A stretch of DNA of 64,000 nucleotides from Xanthoparmelia taractica (GCA_033085395.1 MU853183.1:124001-188000); one strand, 5' to 3'. Numbered from the stretch's first letter, positions 47,820 to 59,861 are shown. Program-made: numbers and translations. Notes: generated by a model from the letters alone, not told the origin.

Positions 47820-49126
47820 CTCGTTAATCCTAGGATATGCACACTTAGGGCTAGGGTTAGCATCACCAAAATGCCTACATCTCACCAATTGACCTCTGCT
47901 CAAGTCGCATCACTATTCAGTATATTCCTCACTAAAGAATCTTGCCCGTTAAGTAAAAATTAACAGAACCTCTAGAAGTAAAATCATAAAAAAAAAATTA
48001 GGTAACTATGAAGCTCTATAATTGCACTCCTCACATATAGCGCTTCAGGACGACTAAACTGTGCCAGAAACACGTACGGGTCGAAAAGGTGTGATATCTG
48101 TTAAACATAGTCGTTTTCAACTTTTTTTCAACTTTTTTTAAAAAATTATATCTTTTTAATCTATTTATAGAATTTTATAATTACATAAGCGTTCGCTTAA
48201 GCTTTTTACGTATTTTTAGAATATAAAAAAATATCACGTAATATATTTATTAAAAACCCAATGAGAGTATATGATATCCCATACCTTTCGATATGATATT
48301 CGAAAAACTGGTCCCATATCATCAAATATACCACACCTTTCCGACCCGTAGAAACACGCCTTCATTCGACTTATTAATGAATCTCAGCGCGCGAGACTCA
48401 TTTAGAAGAATATAATGCGATAGAGTGATAAGGCGAAGTGTGATATGGGCTCGTGACGTAACTTTATCTCTTGTTAGCTTATACTACTCGTAGTTAATTT
48501 AAATAATGCTAATAAAGAAGAAGAAGAAGAGATCGTTGACTAGCTATAAGAAAGAATTATTAAAAAGAGATAACTTAATTGCAGATAAATAGTTAAATAA
48601 TAAAAGAATAATCGATTACTAGCGTCTTTTTTCATTGCTAGCAACATTGAAATATCTAGATATCTATCAAGTCATCGTTTTTTGAGCCTTATTGGTCTCT
48701 CACTTCGTAAAAAGACCGATACGACTTCTTCTTCTACTACTTCTTCTTCTGCTACGTCCTTTGCTATCTTTTTAATAGCCTTCTTATCTCTTTCATCTCA
48801 TCCGCCTCGCCCATCTCTTTTATCTCGCTGTTACGACTGTAATAAAGCCTCTTACGATAAGGCCTCTTACGATAAGGCCTTCTATAATGAAGTCTATCAA
48901 AAGCGATAATAATAGCAAATGTTATTATCATCATCACGAAAAACCAAGGCAATAGGAATTAAACTCACAGCCTAGTGTGGCAATTGGAACGGCCTTTCAA
49001 CTAGATCATACGGCCTCGAATAATAAGAACGTTCTATTCCAGTAGATCTATCAAAAGAATTCAAAAAGGGTAGTATTTTGGTGGGCTAGCCCTAGCCCTA
49101 ATTGTGCATATCCTAGGATTAACGAG
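47820..49126. mobile_element. ~1.3-kb DNA transposon remnant/MITE with long TIRs
   Basis: The ends pair as inverted repeats of about 50 bp (left 47820-47870, right 49076-49126), starting CTCGTTAATCCTAGGATATG with a few mismatches. A TA flanks each end (47818-47819 and 49127-49128), fitting a Tc1/mariner-like target duplication. The repeats contain TTAGGGCTAGGG-type telomere-like words. The interior is AT-rich with no transposase; a 15-bp GCCTCTTACGATAAG is duplicated in tandem at 48847-48876, and another element is nested at 48075-48350. The AT-rich, stop-filled interior would fit decay by repeat-induced point mutation. Confidence 0.75.
48075..48350. mobile_element. nested 276-bp MITE with 8-bp target duplication
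   Basis: Inverted ends starting TACGGGTCG (left TACGGGTCGAAAAGGTGTG, right mirrored at 48330-48350) pair over about 26 bp with few mismatches. GAAACACG stands immediately before (48067-48074) and after (48351-48358), a perfect 8-bp target duplication as left by hAT-type transposases (9 bp, AGAAACACG, is also possible). The centre is A/T-rich with no coding capacity. It was inserted into the larger element at 47820-49126, so it is younger. Confidence 0.85.
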
Positions 49127-49758
49127 TAGTTCGGTACGGTGAACTGAAAGTTCAGATATGCTAAGCACATCTTTTCGAGGTCGCTGCATATGCTGAGTAT
49201 ATCCATGCTACCTCAGATGAGATTTACATGTATGCTCAGCATATTTCTAGAAATATTTCAATTATCCTACGAAATAGAACCAAAATTTGTACCCCTGCCG
49301 AGCTGTGTGGCCGATAGGATTTGCCTTCCCAAATCTTGACCCTAATATCCCGATGGCTGGTAGCCCTATATCTAACTCACCAAGAATCCTTGACGCTAAT
49401 TTATTTTATGGACGCCTTGACATTGTACGTCCGCATCTGATGCGGAGGGCCCTTTTTTTTATCGAAAAAGTTATCTGTATTACTCGACTAACGGACAGCG
49501 AACTGATGGGTCAAGTGGAGGACATATTAAGGTTGATGGAAGTTGTTCGATTACGATTAATGGAAATCTTGGCTTGATTCATTGGATAAAGATAATTGAT
49601 CTATCTGAGAAGAAGGAGGAAAGGAGAGGCGGGAAGGACCGCTAAGAAGAACTATGTTACACTGTAAACCTTGCCTCTGCTAAACATGCGCAACCATCGA
49701 CTCGGTATCAGTGTTAAATATTTCTCAGCTGAAGCCCCGGTTGACAATCTCACCAGAC
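49127..49758. other. intergenic, no supported gene
   Basis: AT-rich. It contains three variants of an ATGCTNAGCATAT-like word (near 49160, 49188 and 49232). A 96-codon frame at 49287-49577 shows no family resemblance. Confidence 0.45.
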
Positions 49759-50748
49759 TTAGGTCGCGTGCTCATACGCTGGTGGGTCCTGAGTAAAATA
49801 CGACGCCCAGTTATTGCCAGTCGAATCTGCCGCGCACTTGCGACTAATCCAAGCATCCAGCGACATCCAACCATAGCTATCGGCATTAATCTCTGTAACG
49901 ACAGGGTTGTCGTCTTGATTCGGGTCGAGGAGGCCATGCACACGTGGGGGATCATACGCCAGCTCCTCATCTTCGTTCTTCACGTCTTTGATCTGTTGCG
50001 CCAAGGACGTCTTGGGGCCAACGGAGCTGTAGTGCGTCATTTCGTGTAGCGCGATGCGCGAGAAGGCGTCCATCTTCGTGCTAGGGAAGGGGTCCAAGGT
50101 AGTGCAGTCAACGTCGCCGGCGCCTCCACGAGTCCACGCGGGGTTGCAGAAATGGATCTTCTCTCGGCTGTCGAGTTTGTCGGTGAGTGTGTAGGCCAGG
50201 GTGCCCTCGTCGGTGCAGTCGGCCTCATCTGGATCATTCGCGGCAAAGTCTGTGGAACCGATTAGCGGAGATTACAAAAAAGAGACAAAAGCAGAGGAAG
50301 CTGCAAAGCGAATGTGGAGCTTACCGAGGTTATCCACAATAAACGTCTCGACAACTGACCCAATGGTTCCGTCGGTACTGCTCGTGCCTGCGATCAGGCC
50401 TAAGACATCCTTAACATGGGTCTCGACGTCGTCTTCATCATCGCTCTCTGGGAAATAGCGCTTATAGGGCGCAAGGACGTCCTGAGCCGAGATTTGGCCA
50501 TAGCTGGAGATGGCGCGCATTTCGCCACTGCAGATGACATCGTGAAGTTTCTGGAGATGGGCCTTATCGGTGTCATCGTCCGGGTTGAAATTGAGGTACT
50601 GCCACTCGTGGCCGCAAGCATCGCCAAGCGGGTAGGCAGATGGTGCGGGTGGGTCGCGGCGGAGGACTCGGGATGGGTTGTTGAGGACTGGGCTGGCGCG
50701 AGCCACCGCTATGACAAGCGCAAGGGAGAGGACTTTCAACAGAGACAT
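49759..50748 (-). CDS. secreted zinc metallopeptidase-like protein (HEMTH)
   Basis: Two exons, 50748-50325 and 50249-49759, with a 75-nt intron; 304 residues. An N-terminal signal peptide is clear (MSLLKVLSLALVIAVARA, then a VLRRD pro-region with dibasic site). The HExxH zinc motif is HEMTH near residue 210, followed by EINADSYGWMSLD. The NADSY Asp could be the third metal ligand, as in aspzincins, but this is inferred. Cys residues (DCTDEG.., IHFCNPAW, VDCTT, RKC) suggest disulfides and secretion. It resembles fungal 'putative peptidase' proteins rather than characterised deuterolysins. A second family member lies at the right edge of the window. Confidence 0.82.
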
Positions 50749-52350
50749 TGCTGGAGAAGGTAGTTTATCGCTAGTCGGGTTATTAGATGGAATTGTGAGG
50801 AGAGCGAGACGAATGCTTATGTCGATCTGAAGGTGGCTATTGACCTCTTATTTATAATATTTCTGTCTCGCGGGTCCTCTCAACAACAAGGAAGAGACGA
50901 AAACCCATTCCTTGTCTTTCATTGCCTTGACTGCAGACTTGCGGAGGCACGACGAATGGCGAAACAACCAATCCTTCGTGTTGGAGCATCGTAATGTCAG
51001 CATTTCCAGCTGAAAAACTTGAGGCTGTAGACATGATCTAGAGTGGGGACACGGGCCAAGCTGCTGCCCATGCCCATTCGTTGGGGCCGAGAGAGTTATT
51101 TCAGGAGCAGTAAATGGTGCCATTCTTGCCTATTTCAGCTGTGAAGATACATCTTAGTCTTCAGTTGGTAGAAGCAAACGTCGAACAGCAGATGTCTTGG
51201 TTTCCTTAGCACCGGAGTGTATAATGCTTCTTGCTATCCAATTGGACACTGGCTCGCTGCTTCCAGTCTGGCTTGTGGTGTCTACAAAGCTCTCGGTCTC
51301 GTCGTCTGTCATTTTAGCTCGGCAGACACCCAGTAAGGCTGTGTGCAGGATCGGACGGTGAGTTGCAGGATCTAAGGCTGTGTAGCAGCGCAACCGGGTT
51401 GCAAGATCTCTGTTGAAATGGTGGTGACAGATGGTTTGTGACTACCAAAAAACCTGACTATATACAAGCGATAGGGCTGGATAGTGTCCAATTCCAACAA
51501 TATATTCCAACAATATGATCGCGATGTCCTCTTAAAGCTATGGCGGCCCATCTGAGGGCAGTGCATCTTTATATGCGCCGAAGATAAACTGCGCAGTAGG
51601 GTTCAGCCTTATTCGAAAGAGTCGATCTGCCGTACCTTATATATATGAGCGGGATGGGATATTCTAAAGAGTCAGCACTAATGATGAGAATTTGTCCTGG
51701 TATGTTGTGCAGATGGTGACGGATGGTTGTGTGGCTAAGCTACCTTACACAAACACGGTACATCCTAGCGTAAGGCTGAGTACGCTTAGTCATATATCAC
51801 TAGATGGCTTGGCATTCCACATATCTCTCACCCCACCACCCACTAGCCACCTAGATTCAATCAACATCATTATTATTACACGATATGAATTTTACGACCT
51901 TGTCATCTATCCCTTGACAGGATTGGACTACCTCACGGGCTGCTGACTTGCTGGGGTATAGTATTAAAGTTTTTATCCAGTCTTACCGTAGCATGGTTTC
52001 TGCTAAAGGTACTATAAGGTATCAATACTAATCTAACTCACATTAGGTTAGATTAGGGTTATATAGCCGTGTGGGGGCTTGACCATAGGATAGGTACTCC
52101 TCTGTTTGCATTGCCCTTCTTGGCTAAGGATCCGTTGGACTTTCAGCTCACAGGTTTTGCCACACCGCAGTACAAGTTGGTGGCACAGTCACATTCACAG
52201 TACAGTCGATAATGGGCGCCTGCTTGATTTCATATATTGCTTGGCCCGCCAAATAACCACAACGTTCAACATCTTTTCAATTATTTCCGTTCATTCCATT
52301 CGTTTCATCCAGAAGCCGCAAAAACTGTACCTGCACCTGCACACTACAAC
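50749..52350. other. intergenic, no supported gene
   Basis: 1.6 kb with short frames only (for example 51154-51393 minus). A perfect 9-bp inverted repeat (TAATCTAAC/GTTAGATTA) lies at 52029-52055. The right end is the presumed promoter of the next gene. Confidence 0.45.
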
Positions 52351-53562
52351 ATGATGAATGAGTTGCGAATCCACACTCAAATCCACAGCCGCTACCAAGT
52401 CTTTGACGCCTCAGGCCGACTGCCATTCAGCATAGTCTTCGGCCTCTGTCGTCGGTCATCTGCTGATACTGACCCTCGACCATTACTCCTCGAGACTGCA
52501 GGCTCAGTACTGGATGTCCCATATGCCCTGGCACATGGCTTGCTGACCGTACACGAACAAGATCCCGAAGACGCTAAGCAGTGGGTTGAAGTAGATCTTA
52601 GCCGACTGAACAAAGTGACCACGAAAGAGGCAGAGTGCCTTTCCCTACCATCCCCAGTCAACAGGACGGAGCACTGGAGAGATGCTTTCACGGTATATCT
52701 GTCTTATGTCGATGTTGATGGTGAGTTGGCAGCCATTCTGGAGCCGGAAAAGAAGTATATCATCAGACTGGCGAGCGAGGATCTCGGCGTGAAACGGTGG
52801 GCGTATAGTAATCGAAAGCAATTCGTCGACAACAATGAGGAGCCAAGCCATGATCCTGAAGCAGTAAAGTTGGTCAACAGCAAATCCACTGCCGGTAACG
52901 CGACATTCACAGTCGTAAAGAGCCTCTCCTGGCCACCGAGAATCGAAACAAGGATGCGTCTTTGCGCATCTTCCTCATCCTCTGATTCCGCAGTTGCCGA
53001 CGCCAGGCCAAGCAGTAGCACTGCCTTGGAAGTCTCTGTTACCAACACTGGTTCCGACTCCGTCACTGTGCAGACGCGGGGACACCAGCGTTTCCTGGTT
53101 CCCTGGGGTCCCTTCCAACCCGATCCTGACGCTGATGACGACCGCATGAGAATTATTGACGCCACGCCACATAAACCGCCGACGTCCAGTCTGCAGGTTA
53201 TCGCTGCTGCGACAGGGGAAGTGGTCCGGGGGAACGAACAGCGCGGCACAGGCCCGTTGACAGATTCAAACGCTGATCAACGACCAAAGGTCGAGGATGT
53301 GGTAACGTTGAAGCCTGAAGCGCCTGTTGTCAGGAAAGTTAATATCGGAGCGCTGGTGGATGGGTTGACGGATGGGCAGTACAAGATTCGGATGCAGTCA
53401 AGGGGTTGCCGGTGGTGGCATGGGGAAATTGGAAAGGAGGTAGGCGAGGATGGGAGGGTACCAGCGCATTTATATGAGACCATCATTCCTCCTCTGATGC
53501 TTGAATCGCAGGATGAGGTAGAGCTACGCATAAGGGATGGGAAGGTAGATCAGAGCATGTGA
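52351..53562 (+). CDS. fungal protein of unknown function
   Basis: Single exon, 403 residues from the ATG at 52351 (MMNELRIHTQIHSRY). The first half has FSIVFGLCRRS, SVLDVPYALAHGLL and VDGELAAILEPEKKYIIRLASEDLGVKRWAY, consistent with a beta-rich fold. The middle repeats the theme (LEVSVTNTGSDSVTVQTRGHQRFLVPWGPF). The C terminus has VNIGALVDGLTDGQYKIRMQSRGCRWWHGE, an ending seen in many uncharacterised ascomycete proteins. No signal peptide, membrane helix or catalytic motif was recognised. Upstream in-frame codons exist, but the ATG pair at 52351/52354 is the natural start. Confidence 0.78.
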   Translation: MMNELRIHTQIHSRYQVFDASGRLPFSIVFGLCRRSSADTDPRPLLLETAGSVLDVPYALAHGLLTVHEQDPEDAKQWVEVDLSRLNKVTTKEAECLSLPSPVNRTEHWRDAFTVYLSYVDVDGELAAILEPEKKYIIRLASEDLGVKRWAYSNRKQFVDNNEEPSHDPEAVKLVNSKSTAGNATFTVVKSLSWPPRIETRMRLCASSSSSDSAVADARPSSSTALEVSVTNTGSDSVTVQTRGHQRFLVPWGPFQPDPDADDDRMRIIDATPHKPPTSSLQVIAAATGEVVRGNEQRGTGPLTDSNADQRPKVEDVVTLKPEAPVVRKVNIGALVDGLTDGQYKIRMQSRGCRWWHGEIGKEVGEDGRVPAHLYETIIPPLMLESQDEVELRIRDGKVDQSM

Positions 53563-54376
53563 GATGCCGCAAGTGGAACCTCTGAGTACAAGACCAATCA
53601 ATCATTTCGACGTAACCTCCGGTCTGAGCCAGCGCGCAACCCGAATAATGCTCGCGAAACCCATGTATAGAGTAGAAAGCGCACAATCTCGTATGTCTTT
53701 TCAATAGAGACTCAGGAACTGAATCTACAATCCTTGACCCTGTCCAGCCGTATTTCTATGTATGCCGTCTAGACAGAACATCTTGTTGGACCTGGACGCT
53801 GCATAAAATTATACCAGCTGCCTCCTGCCTAACACATCGGCGAATAGATTGAAGCTTAACCTGAGAACCACGGCTTGAGGGATCCATGCTATATTTTAAT
53901 TTATAGCATATCTTAATCAATTATTTCGGTAGTCTCCTTAATTAGATTTCTCCGCGCCCTAGATACACTATGGGCCCTCTTAAAAACAACGAACAGTCGC
54001 AATCTCTATAGAGAGAGCACGGACTCGCAGTCCTGGCGATGCCAGTTAAAAGCCTTTCTTTTTGAGCTTGGCTTCTGGCTAAAGTAGCGACGGTCGATGG
54101 GAGAGCTGAGCAGCTTTTTGTCGGCGTTGCTTCGGAGAGCGCTTGGCTTTACATGAAAGAAAAAGTGTAGGCATTTCAGTGATTCGGTCATAGTTTAGCC
54201 GGGGATAAGCCGGGATACTGGGCTTTTCCTAAAGAGGAATTGCCGTTTCAGTGGACTTAGTTTATATAAGCTCCGCTACCGATCATATCAAGTGGAGGGA
54301 TAGCAAGGTTGCCAGATATGTATTGGCCCTGGTTGAAATCGAATAGAAGCTATCTCCTTCTATACGTGGAAGCGCC
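53563..54376. other. intergenic, no supported gene
   Basis: AT-rich in the middle (53890-53940). No gene seen; right end presumed promoter. Confidence 0.45.
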
Positions 54377-55783
54377 ATGGACATCGAAGAGAACGATACA
54401 AAAGGTTTTGGCGTTGAGGCACCTTATACAGCCCAGCGCTCAGCTAGGGATCGTCATGATGAGGACTCAATATCTTACATAAAGCCAATCATCAAAGAGC
54501 TCGTTCGGACCCAAGTCTGTTTTCCCAACATCAAGCTTTTAGTGGACAGAATCTCTACTGTCAAAGTACCTTCCGCTACCGAGTCACCCGGCCTTGAGGC
54601 GTATCGTATGTATCTGACAGATAGAGAAAAGACCATACAAGGTTTGCATATTTGCTATATCTGCTTTGTCAAATTCCTGCTGACATTCCGGACCAATCAG
54701 CTGTCGTGAAGCGCCGCTTACACAAGTGGCTCACCACCTTCGATGTGCGGGAAGGCTCGTATGTCATTCTGAAGGATTATGATCTGGCGAGAGGGAAAAG
54801 GGTGCATGGGGAAGGAGAGGTCTTGTAAGCCACCTTTGGCAAAGATCACCACGGCTGTGTTGACTATGGCTAGCTATCTTGCCATAGCTGATTTTTACAC
54901 TATCGGCGAAGAACAGCGTTACAACGCACGTACGGACCTAGAGAATGTTGTTTCCAGTGCTGAGGGAGGCAATCCAAGCGCGCTGGGGCAAAGATCTGCC
55001 AGAGACGAAAATGAAGGCAGTGAAGTCGAAATGATCAGGACGGAGCCTTCACTACCTGAGGAAAGTCCCGCCGAGGCCCATACTAATAACAATAGCAGTA
55101 AAGACACATTCTCTACGACATTAGCAATGATGGACCCAAAGAAGAGGAAGAGGGGATCGGCCTCTTTGGATCTTGATCCAGACCTACACTCACTAGCTAC
55201 TAAAGCTAATAAGCTTCGGGACACTCCATCAGCAAGGATAATGAGAGGACAAGAGCGCGGTGCCGCCCGACCGTGGTCTTCTGATGACCATGTCAGTAGT
55301 GCTTCTACGTCCAACATTCCATTTCAACGAGAGGCTCTTACCCAAGCTCGAACCTCACCTGAGCAACTTCTGTCGCCTTTGCAGCTGTCAACTTTGGCAT
55401 CTATAACAGGGGCCAATGCCACACGCAATAGACAAGTCAATATTCTTGCGATGATTGATTACGTGAGTAGTTCTACAGTCAAACCCACAACAGCGCCCCT
55501 AAAGCGCGATGTTCGTATTGTCGATCCTAGCACCAACAAGAAGGTCACACTTAGCGTCTTCATTGACCCCGTCAATTTCATACCAAAGAAATACGACATC
55601 ATACTCTTTCGCGACTTGACTACTCACGACTTTAGTGGGGGCAATCTGAATGCCTATCCTAAAAAATGCAGGGGCAAAGAGTGGTGCATCCTCAACCCGT
55701 ACGACATCAAAGAATGTGATATGAAGTCTATGGAGTTATTTAGGGCACAATACCGGAAGACGAAAGCACAAGAGCCCGAATGA
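54377..55783 (+). CDS. fungal protein with possible OB-fold segments, unknown
   Basis: Three exons: 54377-54641, 54701-54824 and 54874-55783, giving 432 residues. Both splices restore sensible sequence: REKTIQ..VVKRRLHKWLTTFDVREGSYVILKDYDLARG, then GEGEVFYLAIADFYTIGEEQ. The two strand-rich segments, DVREGSYVILKDYDLARG (near 105-120) and VRIVDPSTNKKVTLSVFIDPVNFIPKKYDIILFRDL (near 345-380), have the look of OB-fold barrels. The second is followed by a Trp/Cys/Asp-containing end (GKEWCILNPYDIKECDMKSM). A Ser/Glu/Lys-rich linker separates them, with a KKRKRG nuclear-signal-like patch near 180. A nucleic-acid-binding role is possible but only inferred. Confidence 0.72.
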
Positions 55784-55833
55784 CAGACCGTAAGAAATTA
55801 AGGGCTTACTCCTTTCTGATATCTTCCACTACG

Positions 55834-56791
55834 CTATGTTTCCGAGATCGCTATCCGCGGATTCGAACCCCACCAAGTGATACTGCTTCCACCCGTTTGC
55901 ATACGCATTGATTGCCTCTTGAAAAAGTGGTAGCGATGTGCAAGGTCTTGACGCAGTGGACTATCAGGAGCTGCTTTGCTCCACGCATCTACTTCGACAT
56001 CGGCAAGGAGCTGTGCGATCGATGGGTCGTAGTTTCCCGGGGAAGGGGGCCAGACTGAATGATCCCAAGCACCAGTGACCGTGACTGTTAGGAATGCAGT
56101 CGAGGCTGCTGTAGTGTTGCAACAAAATTCAGTTTGAGCTTTAAATGCAAAATCTATGCCTGGTTAACTTACGGTACGTCTCGCTAATCTTCGTATCTGG
56201 CTCCGTGACATAGGTAGTAAGTTTACTGATGTCCTTTGTCGCAAAGCCACCATGACCTTTTTCACTCCCACTGACACACTGGTCTATTACCCATACTGCC
56301 ATCCCTCGGATCTCATTGGGGATAGCTTCATAGATTTGGGGGTTTGTAGGACCAGCTATTTCGATCCATATCTTGCAGTTGCCTGCCAAAAAGCTGTAAG
56401 AAAGGTCAAAGAGTTCCGCAGACAGTGACTGCTCACCAAACACGGCAGTATATGGCAAGGTTTCAGGACGTGATGCAATACTACGCACAGCGTACGGGAA
56501 GAGCGAGTCGCCTTCTATCAGTGTTTTTGCTGCCCAACCGCAGAGAAGAGGCGTCAAGTTTGATCCATACCGCCTGTCGCATATGCCATAATCTGGCTCA
56601 ATGGGGACAAAAGGCGCGGGACCAGCCGAATATGGGAGGCCGGTCGGCCCCTGGAGTGTCACGTTGAACATGGTACAGCCCGAAAATTGTCGCAGGTGAC
56701 TTAACCAAGAATGATTGTGAGGGATGTTCGAACTGGGAGGGTTGGGAAGCAAAGAGACCAAAGCCAGAAAAGCAATACTCAGAGGATGGAC
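55834..56791 (-). CDS. secreted fungal protein, 5' end unresolved
   Basis: Two exons: ~56791-56173 and 56108-55834, with a 64-nt intron. Together they match an uncharacterised secreted ascomycete family: MFNVTLQGPTGLPYSAGP, PDYGICDRRYGSNLTPLLCGWAA, AGNCKIWIEIAGP, GMAVWVIDQCV, GGFATKDI, then after the splice STAFLTVTVTGAWD, PGNYDPSIAQLLAD and the ending GGSSITWWG. The hydrophobic stretch HPLSIAFLALVSLL directly upstream looks like a signal peptide, but no ATG precedes it: the frame is open to a TAG near 56822 without Met. Either the start codon is mutated, or a first exon was missed, or translation starts at the internal Met near 56671 and gives a non-secreted product. Confidence 0.65.
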
Positions 56792-57825
56792 CCCGCTTGT
56801 CGCGTCAGGATCGCAAGCCTAGTATACGCGCCAATCTATCGGTTTTTCGAGCCGTCCCATCGCTTCTAGGCAGATGCCGAATCGCAGCGCAGGCAGATAC
56901 TAGAACCAATAAGTGGCTACATAGTTGTATATCTGCAAAGACAACTGCGGAGCGTGATGCTCGCTTATGTTGCGACAATAGCTTGTCAGCACGGATGATT
57001 GGAGTTTATCGACACTTGACTCACTGGATAATCGCCTTCGAAGATCCATTCGAGGTATTAACCTCCTCAACCACAGGCACTTTCATGGCTATGAAGATCT
57101 TCAGGGTCGGACTTTGACCAACTTTTGGCTCTGACACAAGAGCTCTAAACTTAAGATTATGGTCTTCGACGAACTTTCTGTTGCTGATAATATTATACTG
57201 CCCCGAGTGCCTTTGGTTCGGTGCGGTTAACTAGGGACTCTTTTCGCCGAGATAAATCATGTTTGCCTTCGACCGTTCCAAATGGTGAGGGAAACCGCCA
57301 TATGAACCCCCGAAAATGGATTAAGATTGCACGAATCGAAGTGCTAAGCATCTTCAAGTACTCTTCATACTGCTCTTCTTTCTACGATTTTGGTAAAAGT
57401 GATTATATTTGCCCCACTCCCCCAAGATTAAACTAGTCTTAATCGAGAACGTTCTGGCCGCCAAGAATTATATTGGTATATTTTAGTATGAATCATGAGT
57501 ACTTCTTTCTAGCTCCCATATACTGGATATTCTATTATACTGGCCTGGTTTGAGCAGATTATTTGCGCGGATTGGGAAAAGTTCATTTTCTTTATTTGAT
57601 GCAAAGTAGTGTTCGACACGAGTCGTGGGATAATGCATTTAATGTTGGAGTACTTATTAGCCATGTCCGCTTCTTCTCTGGTTATCGTTTTCTCTCAAAA
57701 ACATCTCTCTTCATTACAAAATCCAGAGCTTTCTACATTGTCATTGCCGAGAAATATCATAATTACAGGCAACGGACAGAATATCAAGCATCCACTCAGT
57801 GATAGACCGTCCCTCGCCCTTCAAA
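56792..57825. other. intergenic, no supported gene
   Basis: AT-rich, short frames only. The right end is the promoter region of the next gene. Confidence 0.45.
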
Positions 57826-59861
57826 ATGCCTTCCCTTGCACCCTTGACACATGAACACTCGCCCAGAATACCAGAACCAACAAACCGAAAACTGAACCCT
57901 CTTGACCCACGTGAACGATTCAGAACGTAAGTCTGCCCTCTCATTGTCGCAGTTGGTTGTCGATTAATCCAGGATACAGGGAGTTTACACAACCGCCGGT
58001 CCACATACCGTTCCCACCGACTGGGTCCTTCAATTACAGAAACGGAGTTTACAATGGTCGATCAATGACCCTCAAGGAGCAGCGGTTCGAGCAACTCGTC
58101 AATGCCGTGCAGGCGAGACACGACGAACTGAGCGACCTCGTAGAATGGAGAAGGCGGAAAGATGTCGAGGAAGAAGCTATTACCGTGTACTTTGAGCTCG
58201 GCCAAGATCTCCAGCTTTTCATTGAGAAGATGAAGACTTTCGACCAGCAGGAAATGGAACACCAGTGCCAAAGAAGAGGTGCGAAGCTCAGATGTCTATA
58301 TCCTGAAAGGTATCCAAAGCAACTTCGGCCATGGGAATTGAGGCGACAGGAAAGAATCAGGACGCAGGATGCAGACGAGCGAAAAAGGGAGCAGGAGAAG
58401 ATTAACAGTGTTGCTGTGGCGAAGTTCAAAGCTGATGTTCGGGCAAGTATCGATCCAATGGCCAGTGCGAAGTGCACCGCTAATGCGGCAGGGTCACAGA
58501 AAGCAAGTGAAGAATATAATTTCAAGCAGTCAAAGCCAAAGTACCCACGTGGCGACAATCAAGCCGCGCACTCTACTAAAGCAGGCTCCTCAAGGCAGCA
58601 AGAACTGAAGGCAACGCTCAGTGACGAAGAAAAGCGCCGTCAATTTGGGAACCAAGCTCGATCACGTGCAGAAGCATCTCGCAATAACAGTCAAGCGGCA
58701 TCTACCCCTGGAGCAAGCTCGTCAAGGCAGCAGGAACTGAACGCAACGCTTGGCGATGGAGAAAAGCGCCGTCAGGTACAAGACCAAGTTCGAGCGCATT
58801 CAGGTACATCTCATGATAGAAATCATATCGCGTCTTCCGCTGCAGCAGCCCCATCAAAGCAGCCGGGACACGAGGCAATGCTCCGCGCAGAAGGATACGG
58901 TCATCTCCAGAGCCAAGAGCAATCATCGCTAGTGGCGATTCATATCAACAATCAAAGTCCATCTTTCACTGGAGTAGGCTTGTCAACGGAAAGCCACTCG
59001 CATGACCAAGGCCGAGTAATGCCAGCAAGAGCAAGACCTTCACCATCACCACCAACAACAATGGCCATTCAATCAGTGATACCTGAAACGGCAGCAGCAG
59101 GAGGAACAATAACACCATCACCAATAACAGAAGCTATATCATCAGTAACACTCGAAACAGCTGCTGCCGCACAAAGAGCGTACAGAATGGAGTTCAACGG
59201 ACCGGTGCCTGCAGCGACGGAAGACTCTTTCACAGCAGAACTCGCAGAATACCAGCCACAAATGGGCATATGCCATAACGTGCATTACCCCAAAGGCGCC
59301 GTCCTCGTGAATACGGGACCCGGTCTCGCGAAAATGTGTCTAGGGCGCCCATCCGTGGCAACGCAGACTCCAGCCACCGACTTTGGCCAAGGGGTGTATG
59401 GTCACCAAGCAACAGGATCCGGCACATCTTCGCACGACACCTCGAGCCAGGGATCCACACCACCCTCGTCGCTCCACTCATCACCGCCGAAAACTCCAAT
59501 CATGTATGCTCTCAACGACGCACCTGCTATGCGGGGGACCGACTTGACAAGAAATGACCAGCACGAAGAAACAGAAAACATGGCGCTGTTCCGCCAGCTC
59601 GAGGCCTCTACCTACGGTAGAGTGAGATCAACCAATCTCTTCGCAAAGCAGAAAGCCTCCAGGAGAGACGACCCATTCATCACCTCCGTCCTTCAGGGCC
59701 ATGTTGAACGTATGAAGACTAAAGCCGCGATGGAGGAGGTTTACAGGGATTGGCCCCATCAGCAGCAGCAACAGGATGGTGGATATGGATGTGGACGGCA
59801 GCAGGAGGGATGGCAGTTTGGGGCTGAGAGCGGTATCGGGGGCCGCGGGCCTTGGAACTGA
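57826..59861 (+). CDS. low-complexity fungal protein, unknown function
   Basis: Two-exon model: 57826-57926 (MPSLAPLTHEHSPRIPEP..) and 58040-59861, giving 640 residues. An alternative exon 2 start near 57953 would leave a 26-nt intron, too short to be likely. Residues about 40-170 are helical and charged (TLKEQRFEQLVNAVQARHDEL, FIEKMKTFDQQEMEHQ). Residues about 200-310 contain three imperfect repeats of SSRQQELxATL..EKRRQxxxQxR. The rest is Ser/Pro/Ala/Gln-rich, with a QQQQQ run near the C terminus. A short conserved-looking block (AYRMEFNGPVP.., MGICHNVHYPKGAVLVNTGPG) lies near 400-450. No domain recognised. Confidence 0.65.

Noticed and set aside
47840..47860. TTAGGG-like words as an internal telomere
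   Set aside because: Only short words inside a terminal inverted repeat, not a tandem array.
55857..55872. GGATTCGAACC, resembling a tRNA T-arm
   Set aside because: It lies in the coding exon of the secreted protein (WWGSNPR) and no acceptor or anticodon arms can be built around it.
57953..58039. Alternative exon start for the low-complexity protein at 57826
   Set aside because: It would need a 26-nt intron, below the usual fungal minimum.
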